From the NCBI RefSeq assembly GCF_030410045.1, contig NZ_JAUFRA010000001.1, forward strand, positions 124,001 through 188,000: DNA of 64,000 nt, read 5' to 3'. This document shows positions 7,921 to 16,663 of the stretch, in pieces. Made by a program: the position numbers and the translations under genes. The DNA is from Marivivens donghaensis. GTDB taxonomy: Bacteria; Pseudomonadota; Alphaproteobacteria; Rhodobacterales; Rhodobacteraceae. The notes under the pieces are model-generated. The model saw nothing but the letters and a program-made list of their open reading frames with translations, searched no databases and was not told where the DNA came from. Position 1 is the stretch's first letter. Every line of letters starts with the position of its first letter.

Positions 7921-10284
7921 ATGCCTAAAGATCATGGTATCGGCGCCAGCCCAAAGCGGCGCGAAGACGTAAGATTTCTGACCGGTAAAGGTCAGTACAC
8001 AGACGACATAAACCTGCATGGCCAAACATACGTGCATTTCCTGCGGTCCGATGTTGCACACGGCATCATCAAATCGATCGACACTTCTGACGCTGAAAAC
8101 ATGCCTGGCGTTGTTCGTATCTTCACAGGTGCGGATTTCGAAGGCGTCGGCGGTCTTCCGTGCGGATGGCAGGTCACTGACCGTCACGGCCAACCGATGC
8201 AGGAACCGGGTCACCCCGTTCTGGCACGTGGTAAGGTCCGTCACGTGGGCGATCCGATTGCAGCGATTGTCGCTGAAACCAAGGAGCAAGCGCGCGACGC
8301 TGCCGAAGCAATCGGCCTCGACATCGAAGAGCTTCCTGCTGTTGTGGACATGGTGTCTGCGCTCGCTCCTGATGCGCCAAAAGTTCACGACGAACTGACA
8401 TCGAACCTCTGCTACGACTGGGGTTTTGTTGAAGAAAACAAAGCGGCAGTTGACGAAGCGTTTGAAAAAGCGGCGCACGTCACCACGCTTGAGCTGATCA
8501 ACAACCGTTTGGTCGCGAACCCGATGGAGCCGCGTGTTGCTGTTGGTGACTATAACCAAGCGAACGATGAATCGACGCTCTACACGACCTCGCAAAACCC
8601 GCACGTTATTCGTCTTTTGATGGGCGCGTTTGTTCTGGGTATCCCAGAGCACAAACTGCGTGTTGTTGCTCCTGACGTTGGCGGTGGCTTCGGCACAAAA
8701 ATCTTCCATTATGCGGAAGAGGCTTTTGTTACCTTCGCATCGCGTCAAATCCGTCGTCCGGTGAAATGGACCTCGACCCGTTCCGAAGCATTCATGTCGG
8801 ATGCTCATGGTCGCGACCACAAGACCAAGATCGAACTGGCGCTGGATGCTGACAACAACTTCATGGCGATCCGCACGGACACCTACGCAAACATGGGCGC
8901 ATATCTGTCCACCTTTGCACCGTCGGTTCCGACATGGCTTCATGGCACACTGATGGCGGGTAACTACAAGACCCCGTTGATCTATGTGAACGTTAAGGCA
9001 GTCTTTACCAACACCGTTCCAGTCGACGCATACCGCGGCGCTGGTCGTCCTGAAGCTACGTTCCAGCTGGAGCGTCTGGTCGATAAGGCGGCTCGTGAAC
9101 TCGGCGTTGATCCGATTGCTCTGCGTCGTCAGAACTTCATCACACAGTTCCCATATGCAACTCCAGTTGCTGTGGAATACGATACTGGCGACTACATCGC
9201 GACGATGGACCGTATGGAAGAGATCATGGATATCTCTGGGTTTGAAGCTCGCCGCAAAGCGTCCGAAGCCAAAGGCAAATGGCGCGGTCTGGGCGTGAAC
9301 TGCTACATCGAGGCATGCGGTATCGCGCCGTCCAACCTCGTTGGTCAGTTGGGTGCGCGCGCAGGTCTCTATGACGCGGCAACAGTTCGTGTGAACGCAA
9401 CGGGTTCGATTTCGGTCATGGTCGGTGCGCATAGCCACGGTCAGGGTCACGAAACCACCTTCCCGCAGGTTATCGCAGAGATGATCGGTATCGACGAAAG
9501 CCAAGTGGACATCGTTCACGGTGACTCGTCCAAGATCCCGTTCGGTATGGGCACCTATGGTTCCCGTTCGCTCGCTGTGTGTGGTTCTGCGATGGTGCGT
9601 GCTGCTGAAAAGGTCATTCGCAAGGCGAAAAAGATCGCGGCACACCTTCTGGAAGCATCCGAGGCAGACATCGAACTGAAGGACGGTAAATTCAGCGTGG
9701 CTGGTACGGACAAAGAGTGCGCATGGGGTGACGTTACCCTCGCAGCCTATGTCCCGCACAACTACCCGCTGGAAGATATCGAACCAGGTCTCGAAGAAAC
9801 CGCGTTCTACGATCCAGCCAACTTTACCTACCCATCGGGCGCTTATGCCTGTGAGGTCGAAGTTGATCCCGAAACCGGCAAAGTCACGATCGAGAAGTTC
9901 GCCGCGGCGGATGACTTCGGCAACGTGGTCAACCCGATGATCGTGGAAGGTCAGGTCCATGGCGGTATCGCTCAAGGTATCGGTCAGGCCCTTCTCGAAG
10001 CGGCGGTTTATGATGAAAACGGTCAGCTGCAATCGGCGTCCTATATGGACTACGCAATGCCGCGCGCAGATGACGTGCCGTTCTACATCGTAGACCATTC
10101 CTGCTGCACACCGTGCACTCACAACCCGCTGGGTGTGAAAGGCTGTGGTGAGGCTGGTGCCATCGGTTCCCCGCCTGCAGTTGTGAACGCCGTCATCGAC
10201 GCTCTTGCCTCTGGTGGTAAGAACGTTCCGCACATCGACATGCCCCTGACGCCTCACCGCGTCTGGAAAGCAATCAACCAGTAA
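7921..10284 (+). CDS. coxL: Molybdenum hydroxylase large subunit, form II CO dehydrogenase type (CoxL)
   Basis: 787 aa molybdopterin cytosine dinucleotide-binding subunit. The active-site loop reads AYRGAGR at 370-376, the form II signature; form I, the established aerobic CO dehydrogenase, has AYXCSFR with the cysteine that binds copper. GGGFGTK (254-260) and the C-terminal GCGEAGAIG with the catalytic glutamate are intact. Form II enzymes have uncertain substrates; CO oxidation is often slow or absent, and other aldehyde or N-heterocycle hydroxylations are possible. Coding strand is unambiguous, although the opposite strand is open for 804 codons as a composition effect. Confidence 0.93.
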   Translation: MPKDHGIGASPKRREDVRFLTGKGQYTDDINLHGQTYVHFLRSDVAHGIIKSIDTSDAENMPGVVRIFTGADFEGVGGLPCGWQVTDRHGQPMQEPGHPVLARGKVRHVGDPIAAIVAETKEQARDAAEAIGLDIEELPAVVDMVSALAPDAPKVHDELTSNLCYDWGFVEENKAAVDEAFEKAAHVTTLELINNRLVANPMEPRVAVGDYNQANDESTLYTTSQNPHVIRLLMGAFVLGIPEHKLRVVAPDVGGGFGTKIFHYAEEAFVTFASRQIRRPVKWTSTRSEAFMSDAHGRDHKTKIELALDADNNFMAIRTDTYANMGAYLSTFAPSVPTWLHGTLMAGNYKTPLIYVNVKAVFTNTVPVDAYRGAGRPEATFQLERLVDKAARELGVDPIALRRQNFITQFPYATPVAVEYDTGDYIATMDRMEEIMDISGFEARRKASEAKGKWRGLGVNCYIEACGIAPSNLVGQLGARAGLYDAATVRVNATGSISVMVGAHSHGQGHETTFPQVIAEMIGIDESQVDIVHGDSSKIPFGMGTYGSRSLAVCGSAMVRAAEKVIRKAKKIAAHLLEASEADIELKDGKFSVAGTDKECAWGDVTLAAYVPHNYPLEDIEPGLEETAFYDPANFTYPSGAYACEVEVDPETGKVTIEKFAAADDFGNVVNPMIVEGQVHGGIAQGIGQALLEAAVYDENGQLQSASYMDYAMPRADDVPFYIVDHSCCTPCTHNPLGVKGCGEAGAIGSPPAVVNAVIDALASGGKNVPHIDMPLTPHRVWKAINQ

Positions 10285-10298
10285 GAGGAGGACGTATC

Positions 10299-11084
10299 AT
10301 GTATGCATTTGACGTAACCCGTCCCAAAACCGTGGCCGAAGCCGTCGCCGCCCTTGCTGGTGATGAGGCTCAGGCATTGGGTGGGGGCCAGACCCTCATC
10401 CCAACACTCAAGCAACGTTTGGCGTCACCCGCCACGCTGGTCAGCCTTACGGCGATCGACGAAATGAAAGGGGTTTGCGCCGATGGCGGAACCCTGACCA
10501 TTGGCGGCGGGACAACCCACGCCACCGTCGCAGCCGAGGCATCGGCCTATCCAGCACTTGCTGCTCTTGCAGCAAACATCGGTGACCCAGCGGTTCGTAG
10601 CCGTGGCACAATCGGTGGTTCGTTGGCCAACAACGACCCGTCGGCGTGCTACCCCTCTGCGGCGCTTGCTTCGGGTGCGACCATCGTCACCAACAACCGC
10701 GAGATCGCTGCGGATGATTACTTCCAAGGTCTGTTCACCACAGCTCTGAACGAAGGCGAAATCATTACAGCGGTGAAGTTCCCGGTACCGGAAAAAGCGA
10801 ACTACCAGAAGTTCGTTCAGCCCGCATCGCGCTTCAGCCTCGTCGGTGTGTTCGTTGCCAAATACGCGGACGGTGTTCGTGTTGCTGTGACAGGCGCATC
10901 TGAAAACGGTGTATTCCGCTGGACGGAGGCCGAGGCTGCACTGTCTGCGAACTTCTCTGCGGATGCGGTCGAAGGTCTGACAGCGTCGGCTGATGGCTTA
11001 ATCAATGACCTGCATGGTGATGCAGAGTATCGCGCTCACCTGATCAAGGTGATGACCAAGCGCGCGGTTGCCGCGGCAAAGTAA
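10299..11084 (+). CDS. coxM: Molybdenum hydroxylase FAD-binding medium subunit (CoxM family)
   Basis: 261 aa. FAD-binding motifs LGGGQTLIP (about 28-36) and the second glycine-rich segment TIGGSLANNDPS (about 106-117) are present, as in CoxM/CutM. It takes electrons from the iron-sulfur subunit and passes them to the respiratory chain. AGGAGG precedes ATG 10299 by 7 bp. Last gene of the operon; a hairpin terminator follows at 11110. Confidence 0.92.
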   Translation: MYAFDVTRPKTVAEAVAALAGDEAQALGGGQTLIPTLKQRLASPATLVSLTAIDEMKGVCADGGTLTIGGGTTHATVAAEASAYPALAALAANIGDPAVRSRGTIGGSLANNDPSACYPSAALASGATIVTNNREIAADDYFQGLFTTALNEGEIITAVKFPVPEKANYQKFVQPASRFSLVGVFVAKYADGVRVAVTGASENGVFRWTEAEAALSANFSADAVEGLTASADGLINDLHGDAEYRAHLIKVMTKRAVAAAK

Positions 11085-11109
11085 GACCCAACTACCTCTG
11101 GGTAAGATT

Positions 11110-11139
11110 GGCCTCCGGAAACGGGGGCCTTTCTGTTTT
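11110..11139 (+). terminator. Intrinsic terminator after coxM
   Basis: GGCCTCCG (11110-11117), GAAA tetraloop, CGGGGGCC (11122-11129; one G-T pair), then TTTCTGTTTT. It sits 25 bp after the coxM stop and between convergent coxM and apbE, so it may serve both strands. Confidence 0.7.
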
Positions 11140-12019
11140 AAAGGGTGCGAAGGTTGCCAGACAGATCGATGAGGCGGATCGTGAGGGGCACGTCGAGACG
11201 TGCTGCGATCAGGGGCATTTCGACCGCCGTTGCATGGCAAAGCGCCGTCGATAGCCCATCGGCAATTGCTGCACTGGGTGCGCACACAGAAACCGTTGAC
11301 CACTGTGGAATGTCGCTGGCCCCCGTCGGATCAATGATATGGGCTGTGCCGTCGGGAAGCCTCATCGCGGCGGGGCTTGAGGTCGCGGTCGCACGATCTG
11401 TGAGCGTGAATTGGCCGAGTTGCCCAAACGCTGGATCAGAAAGCCCGAGCTGCCAAGGGCCAGATAGGGCGCTGTATTCCCCGATATTGACCAGCGCATG
11501 CGTAAGCCCGTGGCCTTTGAGGACCTTAGTCACACGGTCAGTGGCATAGCCCTGCGCGATGCCGTTCAGCGTGAGGGATTGCCCGTCTGCGATCCTGACC
11601 ACATCATCTGCAACCTCTACTCTGTGCCACCCCGTTTTGCCACGCGCGGCGGCAACGTCGCCCCCGTAAGCATGAGCCAGCCAAACGGGTTGAACGGTGG
11701 GGTCGAACCTACCGCCTGTCGCGTGATGGAGCGTGTCGCAAAGATTCAGCAATTCAACGAACTCGGGCGCAGGATTGCGGAGCACTCCATCACGGTTCAG
11801 CCGAGTCAAATCGGACTCTTTGTAGAGGCTAAACAGGACTTCTATGCGATCAATTTCAGCCCAAGCTGCAGCGCGAGCGGCGGTGGTGATTTCATCTGGC
11901 CCGCGTAAATTCATCGAAACATCAGCGCCCAGCGCATAGCGTCGATCCTGTGCGAAGGATGCGGTGGGCACGGTTGCGGCGGCAGCAAAAATCTTGAGAG
12001 CACGGCGGCGGGTGATCAT
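11138..12019 (-). CDS. apbE: FAD:protein FMN transferase (ApbE family, NosX-like)
   Basis: 293 aa, Tat-like N-terminus with twin arginine (MITRRRALKIFAAAATVPTA). ApbE hallmarks: GRFDPTVQPVW near residue 100, LNGIAQGYATDRV with the conserved glycine-rich region, and HIIDP near residue 225. It attaches FMN covalently to a threonine of partner flavoproteins in the periplasm. Its start overlaps the stop of the nosR-like gene by 4 bp, and that gene encodes an FMN-binding domain, so the partner is very probably its neighbour. Confidence 0.87.
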   Translation of the reverse strand: MITRRRALKIFAAAATVPTASFAQDRRYALGADVSMNLRGPDEITTAARAAAWAEIDRIEVLFSLYKESDLTRLNRDGVLRNPAPEFVELLNLCDTLHHATGGRFDPTVQPVWLAHAYGGDVAAARGKTGWHRVEVADDVVRIADGQSLTLNGIAQGYATDRVTKVLKGHGLTHALVNIGEYSALSGPWQLGLSDPAFGQLGQFTLTDRATATSSPAAMRLPDGTAHIIDPTGASDIPQWSTVSVCAPSAAIADGLSTALCHATAVEMPLIAARLDVPLTIRLIDLSGNLRTL

Positions 12020-14094
12020 GGCTTTGCTCCTTTGCGATCAGCGAGGATCAGTGGAACGCATTGTTTGCGATCGTCAAAAATCTGAACGCAGTCCAAGCAT
12101 TGGAAACATTCCGAGTATGCAATCGCGCCGTCCTTTTTGATCGCATTGTAATTGCAGCGGACCTTGCACAATTGACATGGTGATCCGCAGGCCTCACGGC
12201 GTTCGATCCAGTTGCGACCGCGTAGCAGGCCGCCAATGGCCATGAAGGCGCCGAGCGGACAGACATAACGGCAGAACCCTTTAAAGATCACCATCCCGAG
12301 CAACAGCCAGAACACAGCGTAGGCTACGTAATACCAGTTGCGGACGAAAAAGACTGAGATTGCGGTTTTGAATGGCTCAACTTCTGCGGCTTTCACACTG
12401 TAGCTAGGTGCAAAGAGGGCAACGCCGATCAAAGTTCCGAGTACTAAGAATTTCACCCATTTGAGCCGACTGTCCCAACGATCTGGCACCTTGACCTGAG
12501 GGAGCCTTAGCAATCGCCCCAGGTGGTGTGCGAATTCTTGTAGGGCGCCAAATGGACACATCCAGCCGCAAAACAGCCCTCGACCCCAAAGGACAAATCC
12601 AACGATTGCGGCACCCCAAATGAGCAGGGAAAACGGATCGTAGAGAAGAAATTCCATCGACTGATCTTTGACGAGCGCTTGTAGCACGCCTGTGACTGTC
12701 ACGATCGACAGCTGACCTTGTCCCCACCAACCGACGAACACGGTAACAAATGCGAGGATCGAAAGTCGGACTGGTGTGAGGCGCGCCTTTTTTGCGATCC
12801 AGCTTTGCCCAAAGCCTAAGACGACTAGCAGAACCGTGACGAAAATTGCTCCGACAATCAGGTCGGTCTGTCGGTTGCGAAGGGCTTCTTTCAGAGGTGA
12901 CGTTTCAATCGGCTGACCCGTGTTGCTGATAAAGAACCGAGGCGCAGCGATGTATTCCGCGTCCAATGTGATGCGACCAATCTCGGGCTGGAAAACGCCG
13001 CGTTCTCGAAGGGCGTCAATGTGGAGAACCCAATCGCGTGAGGGGTCGAACCCGAGGCGACGATCCGTTCGTAGGATCATCGCAAAACCATCGGGACCGC
13101 CACTGGTGAGATCGACCGAGACATCCGCATCACGTAATTGAATAGGTAAACCATCTTGCGTTGCAGATACCCAATCAGGCGAAGTGTTGCGGACAAAATC
13201 AGGCCCGACCAATCCGTGCCGTCCGTTCTCGATCAAGAGGATCATCTCGGAAGACGGCACTAGGCGTTGTAGGACATCTAGTTGATCGATGGTGTCTTGG
13301 CCCAATGCTGCTCGGGCAATTGTCGGCGGTCCTATGTCCAACATCCAAAGGTCCAGATACGCACCATCTGGATCGGACAGAGCTTCGACGTCAGTGCGGG
13401 CAAAGGGGGTGCCTTCAAATGCCGCTTCTACTTCCGCGTTGGTCACTCGGATGTTCTGTGCCAATCCTTCTTCGATAAGGCGCGGCCAGTCTAGGTCCTC
13501 ATGATAGGTCATGTTTGGTGTGGCGGGCGGGACCGAGGCAACGCCTTGCATCTTTTCCTGCGCAACTGTGCGCGTGGCGGCCAATATCGACTCATGTGCA
13601 ATGCGGACGCTGGCCGTCGCTTTGGTCACGCCGTCCAAATATACCAGAGCCGATCCGTCCGACGCATTGCCATAGGGTGTGCCGACCACGATGGGCTGAG
13701 AGATCGATAGCCCCCTATATTGTTCCAAAAACGCGCGGAGTGGCGCCTCGCCTAGACCCGACACAAAAATGGGTTCGTGGTGAGAGATAAGACGTACATC
13801 AATGAACCGCCCTTCGAGGTCGATGGCGACGAACATGTTAATCGGTTCGCCGGCAAAGCCCGGCAGCGGGGCAAGCATTCCAGTTTCGAATACGTAGCCA
13901 ACGTGCGCTCCACCAGAGTTCAGCAACTCCCAAACACCGCGATCATTCACGGGGTCGCCCAGCGCCATTGGAGCACTGACGTATTCTGACATCTGTTCTC
14001 GGGTCATGGTTTCGGCGTGCGTGATCTGCGTGCTGAAGAGGCTCAACAGCAGCACAACCAAAAGCGACCTAAGGGCATTCAACATCAAGCGCAT
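12016..14094 (-). CDS. nosR: NosR/NirI-type membrane flavo-polyferredoxin
   Basis: 692 aa. Signal peptide, periplasmic FMN-binding domain at about 80-180 (TKATASVRIAHESILAA near 155), a long periplasmic region, then five or six membrane helices with two CxxxCP motifs (CGWMCPFGA near 512 and CRYVCPLGA near 610), and C-terminal [4Fe-4S] cysteines (CGSPCQLC, CxxCLDC). This is the NosR layout, which feeds electrons to N2O reductase or drives its expression. No nosZ or nosDFYL is in the window, so here it may support another periplasmic reductase or an electron path linked to the neighbouring cox or PQQ genes. The symbol is at family level. Confidence 0.8.
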   Translation of the reverse strand: MRLMLNALRSLLVVLLLSLFSTQITHAETMTREQMSEYVSAPMALGDPVNDRGVWELLNSGGAHVGYVFETGMLAPLPGFAGEPINMFVAIDLEGRFIDVRLISHHEPIFVSGLGEAPLRAFLEQYRGLSISQPIVVGTPYGNASDGSALVYLDGVTKATASVRIAHESILAATRTVAQEKMQGVASVPPATPNMTYHEDLDWPRLIEEGLAQNIRVTNAEVEAAFEGTPFARTDVEALSDPDGAYLDLWMLDIGPPTIARAALGQDTIDQLDVLQRLVPSSEMILLIENGRHGLVGPDFVRNTSPDWVSATQDGLPIQLRDADVSVDLTSGGPDGFAMILRTDRRLGFDPSRDWVLHIDALRERGVFQPEIGRITLDAEYIAAPRFFISNTGQPIETSPLKEALRNRQTDLIVGAIFVTVLLVVLGFGQSWIAKKARLTPVRLSILAFVTVFVGWWGQGQLSIVTVTGVLQALVKDQSMEFLLYDPFSLLIWGAAIVGFVLWGRGLFCGWMCPFGALQEFAHHLGRLLRLPQVKVPDRWDSRLKWVKFLVLGTLIGVALFAPSYSVKAAEVEPFKTAISVFFVRNWYYVAYAVFWLLLGMVIFKGFCRYVCPLGAFMAIGGLLRGRNWIERREACGSPCQLCKVRCNYNAIKKDGAIAYSECFQCLDCVQIFDDRKQCVPLILADRKGAKP

Positions 14095-14212
14095 GGCGAA
14101 ACATTATGCATGCGCCGAGGTTTGACCCATACGACCTAAGTCTCGACCTGCGCTTGGCTTTGTTGACTTGGGCCCCACTGCCGCGAAATGGTGAGCCGTA
14201 GGGAGGGCTGTG

Positions 14213-14998
14213 ATGCCTCAAATGACGGGACTTTTCTCACGCATGGCCGTGCTCGCTGGATCGCTGGCGGGAATGATCGCGCTATGGTGGGTGGTCAGCA
14301 TGATCTACGCTACGCCGAGGATTTTTCCCGATCCGATCGTTGTCTTCAAACTTATCGTATCCGAGATCGACTCGGGGCGTTTGCCCTATCATCTCTGGCA
14401 AACGCTCAAACGTGTTGCTGCTGCCTTTGTGGTTGCGATGGTTTTGGGTTCGATCATTGGGGTGATGCTCGGCACGCTGCCGCGGTTGAACAGATGGGCA
14501 GAGCCATGGGTTATCCTCGCGCAGAACCTCCCGGCCTTGGTCGTGATCGTTCTGTGTTACCTGTGGTTCGGTTTGAACGACCTTTCCGCGATCATCGCGG
14601 TCGCTTTTAACAAAACGGCACTAGTGATCGTGACCCTGCGCGAAGGTGCGCGGGCGATGGATCGAAAAGTCGCCGAAATGGCGAAGGTGTTTGGAATGTC
14701 CCCGATGCAGCGGCTACGCCATGTGGTGCTTCCTCAGTTGGCCCCGTTCATGGCGGCGAGTGCGCGAAACGGGCTGGCCATCATTTGGAAACTGGTGCTC
14801 GTAGTCGAATTCTTGGGTCGATCAAATGGGATAGGGTTTCAAATCCACCTCTATTTCCAGATGTTCGATGTGGCGCGCGTGTTGGCCTATTCTGGTGCGT
14901 TTATCGTGATCATGCTGTTGATCGAATATCTTCTGATTCAGCCGATTGAAGCGAAAGCTACGCGGTGGCGCCAACTTCAGGGTAAAATCACCGTTTAA
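14213..14998 (+). CDS. NitT/TauT-type ABC transporter permease
   Basis: About 261 aa with six membrane helices and the EAA loop of importer permeases (AEMAKVFGMSPMQRLRHVVLPQLAP, about residues 160-185). Closest in style to TauC/SsuC/NrtB. ATG 14213 is chosen because AGGGAGG lies 6 bp upstream; the GTG one codon earlier is less likely. It stands alone here, without binding protein or ATPase. The ATPase and binding-protein end at 1-753 are of the same class, so the two loci may supply one transporter. That pairing is inference. Confidence 0.82.
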   Translation: MPQMTGLFSRMAVLAGSLAGMIALWWVVSMIYATPRIFPDPIVVFKLIVSEIDSGRLPYHLWQTLKRVAAAFVVAMVLGSIIGVMLGTLPRLNRWAEPWVILAQNLPALVVIVLCYLWFGLNDLSAIIAVAFNKTALVIVTLREGARAMDRKVAEMAKVFGMSPMQRLRHVVLPQLAPFMAASARNGLAIIWKLVLVVEFLGRSNGIGFQIHLYFQMFDVARVLAYSGAFIVIMLLIEYLLIQPIEAKATRWRQLQGKITV

Positions 14999-15114
14999 AA
15001 TGAGTGGTATTCGACTTTAGTTTATCAACTTAAGGTCTAATACCCGCCGGACAGGCTTCTCTCTACCGTTTCGCTTGCCCCCAGAGGAGAGGGGTAAACA
15101 GGGAAGGAGAAACT

Positions 15115-15612
15115 ATGAACTTGATTAACGCATTAGCGATTTCAATCGGTGTATTGGCGGCCGTGGCAACATGGGTCTGCCTTGGGAATGGAGCAGGCTT
15201 GCAGGTTTGGGCGCTCTTTATCGGTTGGGGCGCATTCTACCACACGGGCGGAAAATTTGAGGCCCTGACTAAGAATAGCATTAACCACATCTGGGGCGTG
15301 GCCGTTGCTGCCGTGACACTTTTCGTTGTTGGATCGGTCGCTGGTTCCGTCGCTGTCACATCTATCATCGTGGGTCTGTCGGTGGTTGTTCTGGTGCTGG
15401 GCGCGCATCTGCCAGCCCTCGCCACCATTCCAGCGGGCGTCTACGGCTATGCATCAACAGCAGCGGGCACGCTTCTGACGGGTGTTGCGCTGACCGACAC
15501 TGCCGCACTTGGTAAAGCGGCGATGATGATCGCGGTCTCGCTGATTGTCGGCAACGTCTTTGGCATCGTGTCTGAAAAGGTCGCGGGTGCCATGGTTGCA
15601 AAAGCTGAGTGA
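15115..15612 (+). CDS. DUF1097 family inner membrane protein
   Basis: 165 aa, about five hydrophobic helices, with the WALFIGWGAFYHTGG motif near residues 31-45 that is typical of DUF1097. The function of this family is unknown; it resembles small channel or transporter-like proteins. An AAGGAGA site lies 5 bp before ATG 15115. It is preceded by an independent 115-bp gap and followed by a hairpin at 15621, so it is probably monocistronic. Confidence 0.75.
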   Translation: MNLINALAISIGVLAAVATWVCLGNGAGLQVWALFIGWGAFYHTGGKFEALTKNSINHIWGVAVAAVTLFVVGSVAGSVAVTSIIVGLSVVVLVLGAHLPALATIPAGVYGYASTAAGTLLTGVALTDTAALGKAAMMIAVSLIVGNVFGIVSEKVAGAMVAKAE

Positions 15613-15620
15613 TCAGCACG

Positions 15621-15645
15621 GCGGCGCGTTTTCAGGACGCGCCGC
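15621..15645. terminator. Hairpin after the DUF1097 gene
   Basis: GCGGCGCG (15621-15628), 9-base loop, CGCGCCGC (15638-15645). There is only a weak T-rich tail, so termination is possible but not certain. Confidence 0.45.
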
Positions 15646-15714
15646 TTAGCTATTAGAATACCCATTGGCGCGCGCCCATTGAGTGCTACAAGGTCCCTAG
15701 AACAAGGGCGACCT

Positions 15715-16629
15715 ATGCAGTTTTTCCGAGCCATCATTTTCAAAGTATTGTCGGTGCTTCTCTTTGTCGTCATGGCGGGGATCATCAAATCTGTCTCCGG
15801 CCATGTGCCACCAGGGCAATCGGTCTTCTTTCGATCCCTCTTTGCCATTCCAGTGATCGTTGTTTGGCTCGCGATGCGCAAAGAGTTGCGGATCGGTTTT
15901 AAGACACAAAACCCAATGAACCATGTTTGGCGCGGCGTGATCGGCACGTCTGCTATGGCCATGACTTTTGGGGCGCTGGGCCTTTTGCCGCTGCCTGAAA
16001 TGACCGCAATTGGTTATGCGATGCCGATCTTCGTCGTCGTTTTCGCAGCGATGTTTTTAAATGAAACGGTTCGCCTGTTTCGATTGATGACAGTCGCTGT
16101 CGGCCTCGTCGGAGTTATGATCATCATGGCCCCACGGTTATCGGTCGATGTGATCGACGTGTCAGAGACGCTTGGCGCGGTTTTGGCGTTGGGGTCTGCT
16201 GTCACAGCGGCCTTGGCGCAGGTCTTTATTCGGAAACTGACGAAGACTGAGACGACCTCATCGATTGTTTTCTGGTTCTCCGTCACTGCCACTGGACTGT
16301 CGTTGCTGACGATTTACTGGGGCTGGGTCGTACCCACGCCCAAAGAGGCCGCACTTCTGGTGCTTGCGGGTATAATTGGTGGCGTCGGTCAGATCCTTCT
16401 CACCTCAAGCTATCGGCTTGCGGATGCGTCGTTCGTGGCGCCATTCGAATATTCGTCGATGCTGTTCTCGATCGCTATTGGCTTTGCATTTTTTGATGAG
16501 GTGCCGACGGGCACCACGTTGATTGGTGCGTCGGTGGTGATCTTTGCAGGCATATTGATCATATGGCGCGAACGCCAACTTGGGCTCGAACGAACCAAGA
16601 CCCGTAAAGCAATGTCGCCGCAGGGCTAA
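15715..16629 (+). CDS. EamA/DMT-superfamily transporter
   Basis: Ten-helix drug/metabolite transporter with two EamA repeats (304 aa from ATG 15715). Hallmarks are FFRSLFAIPV in helix 2, MTAIGYAMPIFVVVFAAMFLNETV and the second-repeat APFEYSSMLFSIAIGFAFFDEVP. The longer frame from 15679 adds a polar, non-family N-terminus and was not used. The substrate cannot be predicted; exporters of amino acids or related metabolites are common in this family. It converges with ilvE. Confidence 0.8.
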   Translation: MQFFRAIIFKVLSVLLFVVMAGIIKSVSGHVPPGQSVFFRSLFAIPVIVVWLAMRKELRIGFKTQNPMNHVWRGVIGTSAMAMTFGALGLLPLPEMTAIGYAMPIFVVVFAAMFLNETVRLFRLMTVAVGLVGVMIIMAPRLSVDVIDVSETLGAVLALGSAVTAALAQVFIRKLTKTETTSSIVFWFSVTATGLSLLTIYWGWVVPTPKEAALLVLAGIIGGVGQILLTSSYRLADASFVAPFEYSSMLFSIAIGFAFFDEVPTGTTLIGASVVIFAGILIIWRERQLGLERTKTRKAMSPQG

Positions 16630-16642
16630 CCTACGGCGACAT
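16612..16642. terminator. Inverted repeat between convergent DMT and ilvE genes
   Basis: ATGTCGCCG (16612-16620) and CGGCGACAT (16634-16642) form a perfect 9-bp stem with a 13-base loop that spans the stop of the transporter gene. It probably serves as a shared bidirectional terminator, although no strong T-run follows. Confidence 0.45.
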
Positions 16643-16663
16643 AATGTTCATCAGAACCTACGA

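Noticed and set aside
7843..10257. 804-codon open frame opposite coxL
   Set aside because: It mirrors the coding strand of an intact coxL with all catalytic motifs; its product is rich in His, Arg and Cys without domains, as is usual for antisense frames in this composition.
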